A DNA stretch of 64,000 nt from Caballeronia peredens (lineage in GTDB: Bacteria; Pseudomonadota; Gammaproteobacteria; Burkholderiales; Burkholderiaceae), in assembly GCA_001544595.2 (NCBI GenBank), contig FCOH02000023.1, positions 28,612 to 92,611 of the forward strand. The letters are read 5' to 3'. Below the pieces are notes generated by a model that had not been told where the DNA came from, did not search any database, and was given only the letters and a program-made list of their open reading frames with translations. A program made the position numbers and the translations under genes. This document shows, in pieces, positions 43,000 through 52,260 of the stretch. The stretch's first letter is position 1; each line of letters begins with the position of its first letter.

Positions 43000-43659
43000 T
43001 CAGGCGAAATCCGCGTCGCGGGGCGCGATCGGCAACGCGCTGATGCGTTTCACTTCCGCGCCTTCGAGCCAGTTCGGCGAGCGCGCGACGTAAAGCACCA
43101 TCGGCAGCGTGTCCTCGCCCCAGAAAATCTGATCGTTGACGAGGAAAGTCGGCACGCCGAATACGCCCATCGCGACGGCGCGGTCGTTGTTGTCGCGCAG
43201 CTTCGCCTTGATGTCCTCGTCTTCCACGCGCGTCACGGCGTCCGGCATGCCGACGTGTTCGCACAGCCCGCGAAAGCCTTCCGGCGTCGCGGGGTCGCGC
43301 CCTTCGCGCCAGATGTAGCGGAAGATTTCCCGCACGCAGCCGATCTCGGCGTTCGCCAGCACGGCGAGGCGCAGCGCCTTGCTCGGATCGAACGGATGCG
43401 CGGGCGGCATACGGAACGGAATGCCCAGTTGTTCCGCGCGGAACAGCGCGTGCCGGTACGTGAAGACGCGCTTCGACGGAATCGTCGCGGCATGCGGTTG
43501 GCCCCAGCGGTCGAGCAGCTTCAGCAACTGGACGGGCACGAGTTCGAACGGCATGTCCGGCCATTTTTCGTGTTGTTCCAGCAGCAAATACGAAAACGGC
43601 GAAATGAAGTCGAAGAAAAAGTATGGCTGACCGGGGCGGGTCGAATGCAAGACACTCAT
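43000..43659 (-). CDS. 2-hydroxychromene-2-carboxylate isomerase-like (kappa-GST/DsbA fold)
   Basis: The 219-residue protein begins with PYFFFDFISPFSYLLLEQHEKW, the thioredoxin-fold active site in which serine replaces the usual cysteine, as in NahD and kappa-class glutathione transferases. Later text VFGVPTFLVNDQIFWGEDTLPMVLYV is the cis-proline region typical of DsbA-like 2-hydroxychromene-2-carboxylate isomerases. No other naphthalene-type genes flank it, so a general role in glutathione-dependent aromatic metabolism is more cautious. A GGGAGAAGAGAAC leader precedes ATG 43659. Confidence 0.85.
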   Translation of the reverse strand: MSVLHSTRPGQPYFFFDFISPFSYLLLEQHEKWPDMPFELVPVQLLKLLDRWGQPHAATIPSKRVFTYRHALFRAEQLGIPFRMPPAHPFDPSKALRLAVLANAEIGCVREIFRYIWREGRDPATPEGFRGLCEHVGMPDAVTRVEDEDIKAKLRDNNDRAVAMGVFGVPTFLVNDQIFWGEDTLPMVLYVARSPNWLEGAEVKRISALPIAPRDADFA

Positions 43660-43799
43660 GTTCTCTTCTCCCTGATTTTCCCTGGATCGTCCCGCGCCGC
43701 GGGCGCCAGGGTTTCATCTGTTGTTCGTTCTGCGGTGCGGCCGTGTCGTGCATCGGCGGTTCCGGCGCCTTCGCGCGGCATCCGCTCGTCCTTTAGATA

Positions 43800-45335
43800 T
43801 TACGTGCTGCCTTGTTCCGTGTCTGCCCGCAAAGCGTCACCGGATGCGCCCGTTTGCGCCATGTCCCGCGCGGCGGCTCCGTGCCCGGGCGCGGCGGGCG
43901 GGACGGGTGCGACCGGTGCGTGCGCGAGCCGCTCCCGCACGAAACCGATGTGCTCGCGCAGGACGTAGAACTGGTCGGCGAACGCGAGCGGCATCTTCAT
44001 GCGGTTCACGGCCGTCTCGATCGCGTCGATGCGATCGAGCAGGGCGTCGCGCTGCGCGATGTCCGGGCCGCTGATCGCTTCCCGCTCTATCGCAATGAGC
44101 GCGCCATACCAGCGATAAATCCGCGATTTCACGCGCCATCTGTACAGCCCCGGCACGAGCCGCAAACCCGGAATCAGCACCACGATCAGCGGCACCAGCA
44201 CGACCAGCACGCGATCCGCGAGACTCGCGACCCAGAACGGCAACGAGCGGTACAGGAAGCTCTTGCCCGATTTGTAATATCGCTCGGCGTCGTCGCTGAT
44301 GCGGAATTCGTGGACGAGCGGCGCCGGGAACTCGTTCGCCCGCTGCATCAGATTGGCGCGGCCGTGCACTTCGCGCGCGGCCTCGATCAGCAGGTCCGAG
44401 AGCGCCGGATGCAGGCTGTCGCGCGCGACCAGTTCGGCCGTCGGCGCGATCATGTGGACCGGGCGCGGCGGCAGGTTGCGGGCGAAATCGAACGCGCCCA
44501 TCGGCAGCTCGATTTCGGTGAGATAGGGAAAGCGGCGCGCGTAGGCATCGGCCTGGGCGAAATCCATGAAGCGGATGCCCGGCGTGCGCAACAGCTTCGC
44601 CATCGTCGGCGGCTGGGCGGAGTCGCCCGCCAGGAACGCGGCGTCGATCTGACCGGCCTCGAGCGCCTTCGCGGCTTCGTCGCCGGCGAGCGGCAGCAGT
44701 TCCGTGTCGCCGCCGGGCTCGATGCCGTTCGCCTTCAGCAGCGTGAGCGCGAGCACGCGCGAGCCGCTGCCTTCCGCGCCGATCGCGAGCCGTTTGCCTT
44801 TCAGTTCCGATAGCCGGTTCACGACCGTCGCGCCCCGGTAGAACACCGCGAGCGGCACGTACGACACACTGCCGAGCGATTCCAGGCTGTCGTGGGTCGT
44901 GCCGGGCTTGGTCATGCCGCCTTGCACGAAACCGACATCGACGTCGGATTTCTGATCTTCGAGACGCGTGAGGTTGTCGAGCGAGCCCTGCGTTTCCAGC
45001 ACGTTCAGCGTGATGCGGTTGCGCGCGAGAATCGCCTTGTATTTTTGCGCGCTCGTCCAGAACGAGCTGCCTTTCGGCCCGGCGGCGATCGTCAGCGTGT
45101 TCGGCGGCGCGGGCTGGATCAGCCGCACGGCGAGATAGAGCGCGGCCGCGCAGACGAGCAGGATCGGACCGAACGTGAGCGCCAGATCGCGCCAGGAAAT
45201 CGCGACGAAACGCGCGACGATCTTCGGCTGCGACTTGCGTCGCGACGGGGTTTCCGGTTCGCCGGGCGGACCGGAAGCAGGTTCGGGCTTGGGTCCCGGA
45301 TTGGGTCCGGGATGGGGTCCTGAGGGCTGGGTCAT
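43800..45335 (-). CDS. TAXI family TRAP-type solute-binding protein, membrane-anchored
   Basis: The 511-residue protein starts with a proline/glycine-rich cytosolic tail (about 1-45), then a transmembrane segment (LALTFGPILLVCAAALYLAVRL). Residues about 78-340 are a TAXI/NMT1-like periplasmic binding domain (TIAAGPKGSSFWTSAQKYKAIL, VDVGFVQGG, LSELKGKRLAIGAEGSGSRVLALTLL). A second membrane segment (about 385-405, VLVVLVPLIVVLIPGLRL) and a cytosolic helical tail follow. No TRAP permease gene is adjacent, so this anchored form may be a sensor or an orphan binding subunit. The C-terminal 35 residues are low complexity. Confidence 0.85.
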   Translation of the reverse strand: MTQPSGPHPGPNPGPKPEPASGPPGEPETPSRRKSQPKIVARFVAISWRDLALTFGPILLVCAAALYLAVRLIQPAPPNTLTIAAGPKGSSFWTSAQKYKAILARNRITLNVLETQGSLDNLTRLEDQKSDVDVGFVQGGMTKPGTTHDSLESLGSVSYVPLAVFYRGATVVNRLSELKGKRLAIGAEGSGSRVLALTLLKANGIEPGGDTELLPLAGDEAAKALEAGQIDAAFLAGDSAQPPTMAKLLRTPGIRFMDFAQADAYARRFPYLTEIELPMGAFDFARNLPPRPVHMIAPTAELVARDSLHPALSDLLIEAAREVHGRANLMQRANEFPAPLVHEFRISDDAERYYKSGKSFLYRSLPFWVASLADRVLVVLVPLIVVLIPGLRLVPGLYRWRVKSRIYRWYGALIAIEREAISGPDIAQRDALLDRIDAIETAVNRMKMPLAFADQFYVLREHIGFVRERLAHAPVAPVPPAAPGHGAAARDMAQTGASGDALRADTEQGST

Positions 45336-45962
45336 CTCGTGTGTAGTCGTGAAACCTTAGGCGCGCGAGCTTACCCGATCGCGGTGCGCGGACACCTGCT
45401 GTGGCGCGTCCGGGCGGGCGGCATGGCGTCGATGGTACATGAGTTCGAGCGGCGTCCGAACCGCCGCCGAGTGTGACAGCCATGTGTAGCCGCCGCCCCG
45501 GCTGTTGCGTGCGCGCGGCCTCGCGGGCGGGCGCGTCGTTAAATGCTTTGCGCTAATTGCCGCGCTGGGCTAAATTGACGTTCGCCGCCGCACGACAGGA
45601 CCCTTGCGCGCCGCAGCCCGCAATGTGGGCACGCGAGCCGCGCGCCACGCCCCAGGCGTGACGAAAGGGCGCGCAGCAACACGCGCCGTGCGGGAGGACA
45701 ATTCGAGCCGACGGGCATGCTGCCCGACCAACCGGCCGCTGTTTGTTTCGTTTCGCCAGCCTCTCGCAGGACCGTGAGCCGCATCCGCCGGCTTGCCGCC
45801 GCCATGCCTTCGGGCGTGTCGCCGGTAAGCGCCGGAGCGCGTGACCACGGCCAACCGCTCGATGTCGTGGCCAGCCGTCTGAAATGCGGCCCGGGTTAGA
45901 AGTGCAAAACGAGCGAAGTAGCAAACTGTGCGAAGTCAACAAGCGAAACAAAAGGAGAAATC
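45336..45962. other. Divergent intergenic region between the TAXI gene and the BON-domain gene
   Basis: A 627-base stretch, the longest gap in the window. It is GC-rich except near 45538-45582 (GTTAAATGC, GGGCTAAATTGACG), which looks promoter-like, and near 45900-45960, the leader of the BON gene. Open frames on the minus strand are basic, arginine-rich shadows. No riboswitch or RNA gene was recognised. Confidence 0.5.
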
Positions 45963-46334
45963 ATGAAAGCAGTGGATCTGTTGAAAGCGCTGGGCGTCGT
46001 GGTGTGCGTGGCCGTGGCCTCGAGCGCCTATGCCCAGTCGAGCGACGCGGCCGCCACGAGCACCGATTCCGCAGCGGCGGCCAAGGCGCAGAAATCCGCG
46101 ACCAAGAAGACCGACCGCAAGCTCGGCTACGACGTGCGCCGCGCACTGTCGAAGGCGCAGGGCTTCGACGTGTCGAACGTCTTCGTGCGCGCGCGCAGCG
46201 GCGCGGTCACGCTGACCGGCACGGTGCCGGAAGGCGGCCAGATCGCCCAGGCCGAGGAAGTGACGAAGGGTGTGCCGGGCGTGAAATCGGTGAGCAACAA
46301 GATCACGCTGGGCGTGCAGGGCGGCGGAGGCTGA
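45963..46334 (+). CDS. BON-domain periplasmic protein
   Basis: The 123-residue protein has a signal peptide (VVVCVAVASSAYA-Q), an alanine/serine/lysine-rich spacer and a single BON domain (about 52-118: LGYDVRRALSKAQGFDVSNVFVRARSGAVTLTGTVPEGGQIAQAEEV and VPGVKSVSNKITL). BON domains bind phospholipid or envelope components; OsmY has two, so this is a single-domain relative. The start is well supported by AAAGGAGAAATC. A long leader precedes it and a terminator follows. Confidence 0.88.
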   Translation: MKAVDLLKALGVVVCVAVASSAYAQSSDAAATSTDSAAAAKAQKSATKKTDRKLGYDVRRALSKAQGFDVSNVFVRARSGAVTLTGTVPEGGQIAQAEEVTKGVPGVKSVSNKITLGVQGGGG

Positions 46335-46427
46335 TCCCGGCTGACGGCGTGAGTCAGGCGGCAGCACGCGCATGACGTCGGGCGGCGGGCATCGGCCTTC
46401 CGCTCGTACGTTCTTCATCGCGCTCTG

Positions 46428-46459
46428 AACGGGCTTCGGCGTTTCCGCCGAAGCCCGTT
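46428..46459 (+). terminator. Hairpin terminator after the BON gene
   Basis: A perfect 14-bp stem (AACGGGCTTCGGCG with its complement) with a TTTC loop is followed by only TTGCG. It is a very stable hairpin with a weak T-tract. Confidence 0.7.
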
Positions 46460-46549
46460 TGCGTTCTGGGCGGCGCATGGCGCGTGCGTTCATGTTGCAT
46501 CAACCCAACCGATCGATCATCAGTCGGGAACGGATGGCGGAGACAGACA

Positions 46550-48685
46550 ATGAAAACATTCACGCGATTCCAAAGGTTGCGGACCGTGCCGCGCACGGCG
46601 GCGCTCGGGGTGCTGGCGGCGCTCGCCGCGCTCACGCTCGCCGCCTGTCACGGCGACGATGACGACAACAACGGCGGCGGCACGCCGACCAACACGCTGC
46701 CGAACTTCGTTTCCGGCGCGGTCAATACGCAGACCTATGACGGCGTGTCCGACGATCTGCTGACCGCGGGTCTCGGCAAGACCGGCCTCGCATCGGCGAC
46801 ATCGCCTTCCATCTCGAATCCGGCCGCGCCCACGGCCGCGGAACTGCGGCGTCTCGCGATCTACTCGAATTACCGTGCGCTCGTCGATATGTCGACGAAC
46901 GGCGGCTATGGCCGCTTCTGGGGCCCGAACGTCGATCTGAACGGCGGCGACACGCTCGGCGAAGGCAAGATCGCGGGCAAGGAATACATCGCCTACGCCG
47001 ACGACGGCAGCGGCACGCAGAACGTCAGCCTGCTCGTGCAGATTCCGGCGAGTTTCAATCCTGACCAGCCGTGCATCGTCACGGCGACATCGTCGGGATC
47101 GCGCGGCGTCTACGGGGCGATTTCTGCGGCGGGAGAGTGGGGCCTCAAGCGCGGCTGCGCGGTTGCCTACACCGACAAAGGCACCGGCAACGGCGGTCAC
47201 GAACTCGCGACCAATCTCGTCACGATGATCGACGGCACGCTCGCCAACGCCAGTCTGGCCGGGACCAAGGCCATCTTCAAGGCGAACGCGAGCGCTTCGG
47301 CGCTGTCGTCGTTCAATTCGGCTTTCCCCAATCGCTACGCGTTCAAGCACGCGCATTCACAACAGAATCCCGAAAAGGACTGGGGCAAGAACACGCTGCA
47401 GGCGATCCAGTTCGCATATTGGGCGCTCAACGACATGTTCGGCGCCGTCAGCGGCTCGACGCATCAGGTGCGCTACAACAAGGGCAGCATCACGACGATC
47501 GCGGCGTCCGTGAGCAACGGCGGCGGCGCCTCGCTCGCGGCGGCGGAGCAGGACACGGACGGCTGGATCACGGCGGTCGTCGTCGGCGAGCCGCAGATCA
47601 ATCTGAATCTGCCGTCGCAGGTATCGGTGCGGCAGGGCGGCGTGCCGGTCGGCTCGTTCGGGCGGCCGCTCGCCGATTACACGACGCTCGCCAATCTGCT
47701 GCAGCCATGCGCCGCGCTCGCGCCCGCGGCGGCCGGCGCACCGTATCTGACCGCGCTGCCGGTTGCCACGACGAACGCGATCCGAACGGCGCGCTGCGCG
47801 ACGCTCGCCGCCAACGGTCTGATTTCGGCCGGCAACACGGTCGCGCAGGCCAACGACGCGCTCAACCAGCTGCATCAGGCGGGCTACGAAACCGACTCCG
47901 ACACGCTGCATGCGCCGATGTGGGATTCGCAGGCGGTTCCGGCGGTGGCCGTCACCTACGCCGATGCCTATATGCAGGCGAGCGTGCTCGACAACCTGTG
48001 CAACTTCAGCTTCGGCACGACGAGCGCGGCGGGCGCGGCGGGCGTGACGCCCCTCGTCTCGCCGATGCTCACCCTGTTCGGCAACGGCAACGGCGTGCCG
48101 CCGACCAACGGCGTCAACCTCGTCTACAACAGTGGCGCGACCGGCGCGGCGGATCATCGGCTGGCTACGCCGGACGCCAGTTACGCGGGCGCAGCCTGCC
48201 TGCGCAGCCTGTGGACGAACGGCAACCCGACGATGGTCGGCAGCGTGAACGCGATCCGCGTGAACGGGAACCTGCGCGGCAAGCCCGCGATCATCGTGCA
48301 GGGCCGCGCCGATGCGCTCGTGCCGATCAATCACGCATCGCGTCCGTATCTCGGCGCGAACCGCGTGGCGGAAGGGAACAACAGCCAGCTCTCGCTCTAC
48401 GAGATCACGAACGGGCAGCACTTCGATGCGTTCCTGAGCGTGGCCGGCTTCGACACGCGCTTCATTCCGGTCCACTACTACAACATTCAGGCGCTCAACC
48501 TGATGTGGAACCATTTGAAGAACAACGCGCCGCTGCCGCCGTCGCAAGTCGTGCGGACGGTCGCGCGCGGCGGCACCGCCGGTTCCGCGCCGGCGCTTTC
48601 GACGGCGAATCTGCCGGCGATCGCCTCGGATCCGGGCGCGAATGCGATCTCGGTGGCGGGCGGCATCGTGAGCGTGCCGAACTGA
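46550..48685 (+). CDS. 3-hydroxybutyrate oligomer hydrolase
   Basis: The 711-residue protein matches the D-(-)-3-hydroxybutyrate oligomer hydrolase family (EC 3.1.1.22), which cleaves short PHB oligomers to monomer. It has a signal peptide with lipobox LAAC (about 34-37 from this start) then an acidic run, so it is probably a lipoprotein. Family text includes GVSDDLLTAGLGKTGL, TATSSGSRGVYGAISAAGEWGLKRGCAVAYTDKGTGNG, SFNSAFPNRYAFKHAHSQQNPEKDWG, NGGGASLAAAEQD and GRADALVPINHASRPY near the C-terminus, suggesting a serine hydrolase, with the nucleophile perhaps in the SNGGGASL region. ATG 46550 follows GCGGAGAC. It is convergent with the DUF2242 gene. Confidence 0.88.
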   Translation: MKTFTRFQRLRTVPRTAALGVLAALAALTLAACHGDDDDNNGGGTPTNTLPNFVSGAVNTQTYDGVSDDLLTAGLGKTGLASATSPSISNPAAPTAAELRRLAIYSNYRALVDMSTNGGYGRFWGPNVDLNGGDTLGEGKIAGKEYIAYADDGSGTQNVSLLVQIPASFNPDQPCIVTATSSGSRGVYGAISAAGEWGLKRGCAVAYTDKGTGNGGHELATNLVTMIDGTLANASLAGTKAIFKANASASALSSFNSAFPNRYAFKHAHSQQNPEKDWGKNTLQAIQFAYWALNDMFGAVSGSTHQVRYNKGSITTIAASVSNGGGASLAAAEQDTDGWITAVVVGEPQINLNLPSQVSVRQGGVPVGSFGRPLADYTTLANLLQPCAALAPAAAGAPYLTALPVATTNAIRTARCATLAANGLISAGNTVAQANDALNQLHQAGYETDSDTLHAPMWDSQAVPAVAVTYADAYMQASVLDNLCNFSFGTTSAAGAAGVTPLVSPMLTLFGNGNGVPPTNGVNLVYNSGATGAADHRLATPDASYAGAACLRSLWTNGNPTMVGSVNAIRVNGNLRGKPAIIVQGRADALVPINHASRPYLGANRVAEGNNSQLSLYEITNGQHFDAFLSVAGFDTRFIPVHYYNIQALNLMWNHLKNNAPLPPSQVVRTVARGGTAGSAPALSTANLPAIASDPGANAISVAGGIVSVPN

Positions 48686-48695
48686 CCGGCGCGCT

Positions 48696-49436
48696 TTACT
48701 GCGTGGCGGTGGCGTGCGGCGTGGATGGCGTTGCCGCCGCTGCTGCCGCCGCCGCGTCCGACGCGCGCGCGGGAAGCGCCGTCGCGGCGGCGGGCGACTG
48801 CACGACGATCGGCGTGGGCGTGAGCTCCGGCGAATTCACGATGAGCGAGGGCACGAGCGGCTTGCTCTTCACTTCCTCGGCCATGACGGGCGCGCTGCGC
48901 GGCACCGTATTCAGATAGTGGCTCATCAGGTTGAAGAAGCGGTCGTAGAACTTGCCGGCGGGCACGGTCTCGCTCGAAATCTTGACCATGGCGTCGCTGT
49001 TCGAGCGGATCGGCAGCGACAGCGAGCCGAGCACGGAGAGCCCGACGCTCGCGGACGTATCGCTCTTTTTGAGCGCGTAGCCGTCCTGCACGGCGTTCAC
49101 GTAGGCGATGCTCTGATTCGTCGCGTTCTCGCCCGGCGTGCAGACCACATGAAACGACACGACGACGTGCGTCTCGGTGCTCGGCTGGAAATTCTTGGTC
49201 GCGTCGACGGTGTCGGGCTGGCTCATCGTCGTGAGAAAGCCTTGCGACAGCAGTGCGCGGCGCGCGGCCTCGCAGGTCTCGTTGACGGTGGCGTCGTAGT
49301 TGCGCGCGAACGGGCTCGCGCCGGTGTTGAACAGTTCCTGCTGATAGCTGGGCGTGGTGGCGGCGCGGCCACCGCAGGCGGCGAGGGCGAGCAATCCGAG
49401 GGAAACGATGACTAGACGCAGCGACGGCATGGGCAT
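48696..49436 (-). CDS. DUF2242 lipoprotein
   Basis: The 246-residue protein has a short signal peptide with lipobox LAAC (LGLLALAACGG), so it is a lipoprotein. The DUF2242 region (about 30-180) includes QELFNTGASPFARNYDATVNETCEAARRALLSQGF and DGYALKKSDTSASVGLSVLGSLSLPI, and the C-terminus is an alanine/proline-rich tail. Members occur in Burkholderia-related bacteria and have no known function to me. Two ATGs, 49436 and 49430, are both plausible starts. Confidence 0.85.
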   Translation of the reverse strand: MPMPSLRLVIVSLGLLALAACGGRAATTPSYQQELFNTGASPFARNYDATVNETCEAARRALLSQGFLTTMSQPDTVDATKNFQPSTETHVVVSFHVVCTPGENATNQSIAYVNAVQDGYALKKSDTSASVGLSVLGSLSLPIRSNSDAMVKISSETVPAGKFYDRFFNLMSHYLNTVPRSAPVMAEEVKSKPLVPSLIVNSPELTPTPIVVQSPAAATALPARASDAAAAAAAATPSTPHATATQ

Positions 49437-49605
49437 GAGACGGCAGATCCGAAATGTGTGACAACGGCAGACACAAATTGTAGTGCCGTCGGGCTGGCCG
49501 ATGAAAAAGCCCAGTCTGAAAAACATCGTCGAATCCGTGGTTTACAGTTTGATGAACAATGCCGGGCCTGTCGTTTCATCGCGGTTTCATCGCGCCCAAA
49601 AGCTG

Positions 49606-49629
49606 AAAAGCCCGGCGCGGGGCCGGGCT
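49606..49629 (-). terminator. Terminator after the DUF4148 gene
   Basis: On the minus strand AGCCCGGC/GCCGGGCT with a 5-base loop is followed by TTTTC, 31 bases after the stop. Confidence 0.75.
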
Positions 49630-49659
49630 CTGGTGCTGCCGAAGAACCGGAAGAATCGC

Positions 49660-50019
49660 TTACGGGCGATTGAAGTCGACCGGATTCGCGTCCGATGCCG
49701 GGCGCACGATGCGGTCCAGGAAGCTCAGACGGCCGGAATGACCCGAATTACCCGCTGCCGAAGCGCCTTCGCTCGCGCCGCCGAACGACGATGCCGCGAC
49801 GCCTTGCTGCGCATGAACGCGTGCCTCGGCGGCCTGGATGTCGGCCGGATAAGTGGTTTCATCGGCGGCCGGGTTGTAGCCGGCGCGTTCGAGTTGAACC
49901 AGATCGGCGCGCACTTGCGCACGGGTGACCGGACCGTCTTCGCGAGCCTGCGCAAAACCCGGAACGGCGAGAACGGCCGCAATGGCGATTGCCGGAACGA
50001 TGGACTTGAACTTGAACAT
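49660..50019 (-). CDS. DUF4148 small exported protein
   Basis: The 119-residue protein has a signal peptide (VPAIAIAAVLAVPGFAQA-R) and the DUF4148 core, VTRAQVRADLVQLERAGYNPAADETTYPADIQAAEARV, which is common in many paralogues across Burkholderiales. The role is unknown; members are small periplasmic proteins, sometimes induced by stress. It is followed by a terminator. The upstream region (50100-50160) is AT-rich and includes the inverted pair CTGAT...ATCAG. Confidence 0.92.
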   Translation of the reverse strand: MFKFKSIVPAIAIAAVLAVPGFAQAREDGPVTRAQVRADLVQLERAGYNPAADETTYPADIQAAEARVHAQQGVAASSFGGASEGASAAGNSGHSGRLSFLDRIVRPASDANPVDFNRP

Positions 50020-50246
50020 GATGACCTCCGAATGCTGATTTAAGGGACGTCGCCGGTGGTTTGTCTCGCCACTGCTCCGTCGTTGAAATGCAGTCTAGGC
50101 TTCGGGGATCCTAGTAAAAACCCTGATATCGCCAAATCAGTATTCTCCGATTGACATTAATCGGGTAGCGACGCTTTCGGGTGCGTTTCGGCGTCCGGTT
50201 CTGTCAACCCTGAACCCATGCGGACCGGGGAGCGAGGAACAAACGC

Positions 50247-51008
50247 TCACTGCGCTTCGCCGTCGTCGGTGTCGGCATTGGCATTCGTTTCGTGATCCAT
50301 GGCGGCCGCCGCGAGCGTGCTTGCCTGCGCCGGCCGGGCCTCCTTGCGCTCGCTGTAGCGATCCGTGAGGTAGTCGGACCGGTCGCGGATCAGCAACGTG
50401 AACTTGACGAGTTCTTCCATCACGTCGACGACGCGATCGTAATAAGACGAAGGCTTCATCCGGCCGCTCTCGTCGAATTCCTGCCATGCACGGGCCACCG
50501 ACGACTGGTTGGGGATCGTGACCATGCGCATCCAGCGGCCCAGCACGCGCAGCGCATTCACCGCGTTGAACGATTGCGATCCGCCGCATACCTGCATGAC
50601 CGCGAGCGTGCGGCCCTGCGTCGGGCGCACACCGGCCGCCTCGAGCGGCAGCCAGTCGATCTGATTCTTGAAGACAGCGGTGAGCGTGCCGTGACGCTCC
50701 GGGCTGCACCACACCTGTCCTTCGGACCACTCGGAGAGCTTGCGCAGTTCGACCACCTTCGGATGGTCGGCGGGCACGCTGTCGGCCATCGGTAAGCCGG
50801 AGGGGTCGAACACGCGCGTTTCGGCGCCGAAGGTTTGCAGCAGGCGCTCGGCCTCCAGAGTGAGAAAGCGGCTGAATGAAGTCGGGCGCAGCGAGCCGTA
50901 CAGCAACAAGATTCGCGGGGCGTGCGTGGAAACAGCGTCTGGCTGTAATTTGCCGCTGTCGGGAATGTCGCTGTGGACGGCGCTCAGGTTCGGGAGATCG
51001 GCAAACAT
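50247..51008 (-). CDS. arsH: Arsenical resistance protein ArsH
   Basis: The 253-residue flavoprotein matches ArsH, an NADPH-dependent FMN reductase that oxidises trivalent organoarsenicals such as methylarsenite to the less toxic pentavalent form. Seen are the flavodoxin-like LLYGSLRPTSFSRFLTLEAERLL near the start, PERHGTLTAVFKNQIDWLPLE and the QVCGGSQSFNAVNALRVLGRWMRM segment. It sits 15 bases downstream of acr3 and is the last gene of the ars cluster. Confidence 0.94.
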   Translation of the reverse strand: MFADLPNLSAVHSDIPDSGKLQPDAVSTHAPRILLLYGSLRPTSFSRFLTLEAERLLQTFGAETRVFDPSGLPMADSVPADHPKVVELRKLSEWSEGQVWCSPERHGTLTAVFKNQIDWLPLEAAGVRPTQGRTLAVMQVCGGSQSFNAVNALRVLGRWMRMVTIPNQSSVARAWQEFDESGRMKPSSYYDRVVDVMEELVKFTLLIRDRSDYLTDRYSERKEARPAQASTLAAAAMDHETNANADTDDGEAQ

Positions 51009-51023
51009 GTCTGTGAACAGAGA

Positions 51024-52085
51024 TCAGGCGGCTTCGTACCAGCGCCGGGATCGATTGACGACACCGACCACGAGCAGCATCACCGGCACCTCGACGAGCA
51101 CGCCGACGACCGTGGCGAGTGCTGCTCCGGAGTGAAAGCCGAAGAGGCTGATGGCCGTGGCGACGGCCAGTTCGAAGAAGTTGCTCGCGCCGATCAGACT
51201 CGACGGGCCCGCGACACAATGCGCGACACCCAGACGGCGATTGAGCAAGTACGCAAGGCCTGAGTTGAAGAAGACCTGAATCAGGATCGGCACCGCGAGC
51301 ATGGCGATGACGAGCGGCTCCCGCACGATCGCTTCGCCCTGAAAGCCGAACAGCAGCACGAGCGTCGCGAGCAGTGCGGCGATGGACCACGGACCCAGGC
51401 GAGCGACCGTATGCCTGAAATACGACTCGCCGCGAGCCAGCAAGCGCTTGCGCAGCCATTGCGCGAGCAGCACCGGAATGACGATGTACAGCCCGACCGA
51501 TACGATCAACGTGCCCCAGGGCACCGTGATCGACGACAGTCCGAGCAGCAGCGCCACCAGAGGTGCGAACGCGACGATCATGATCGCGTCGTTGAGCGCG
51601 ACCTGTGAAAGTGTGAAGTACGGATCGCCTTTGCACAGTTGCGACCACACGAAGACCATCGCTGTGCAGGGCGCGGCCGCGAGAAGAATCAAGCCAGCGA
51701 TGTAGCTGTCGAGCTGTCCGGCAGGAAGCCAGCCGGCGAACACGTGACGCACGAAGAGCCAGCCGAGCAGCGCCATCGAGAACGGCTTGACGAGCCAGTT
51801 CACCAGCAAGGTCACGCCGATCCCGCGCCACTGGCTGCCGACTTGCGCGAGTGCGGCGAAGTCGATCTTGACCAGCATCGGGATGATCATCACCCAGATC
51901 AACACGCCGACAGGCAAGTTCACCCGCGAAACTTCCATGCCGCCGATCGCGTGAAAAAGTGCCGGCAACCACTGTCCCAGACCGACGCCGGCGACGATGC
52001 ACAGCGCCACCCAGATCGTCAGATAACGCTCGAAGAAACCGATTGCCGGCCTCGCGTCAGTGGGCGTGGTGTCTGTCGTGCTCAT
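51024..52085 (-). CDS. acr3: ACR3 family arsenite efflux permease
   Basis: The 353-residue membrane protein has about ten hydrophobic helices and exports arsenite. The conserved LAAAPCTAMVFVWSQLCKGDPYFTLSQVALND is present with the key cysteine at 140, as is NLPVGVLIWVMIIPMLVKIDF in helix 2. Its start has no strong RBS. It precedes arsH by 15 bases and follows arsR after a 175-base gap in which no intact arsC is found. The family is energised by the proton motive force rather than by ArsA. Confidence 0.95.
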   Translation of the reverse strand: MSTTDTTPTDARPAIGFFERYLTIWVALCIVAGVGLGQWLPALFHAIGGMEVSRVNLPVGVLIWVMIIPMLVKIDFAALAQVGSQWRGIGVTLLVNWLVKPFSMALLGWLFVRHVFAGWLPAGQLDSYIAGLILLAAAPCTAMVFVWSQLCKGDPYFTLSQVALNDAIMIVAFAPLVALLLGLSSITVPWGTLIVSVGLYIVIPVLLAQWLRKRLLARGESYFRHTVARLGPWSIAALLATLVLLFGFQGEAIVREPLVIAMLAVPILIQVFFNSGLAYLLNRRLGVAHCVAGPSSLIGASNFFELAVATAISLFGFHSGAALATVVGVLVEVPVMLLVVGVVNRSRRWYEAA

Positions 52086-52260
52086 TCGACGCCTCGACGG
52101 GTTGCCTGCCGCGCGCGCTTCCCGGCCGCTCTCGAAGACGGCCGGGCCTTCGAAGGCCCGATGCGCGACAGGGGATTGCCGACGGGCGTGGCGACACGAC
52201 GTGTTCCGCCGAACGCGAGCCGGCCGGGATTCCCGGGCGACACCAGCGTGTGGATGCGCT

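Noticed and set aside
45540..45900. Possible glycine or cobalamin riboswitch between the TAXI and BON genes
   Set aside because: A few GAGAG/CCTCTCGCAG-like words are present, but the conserved cores of those riboswitches do not line up on either strand.
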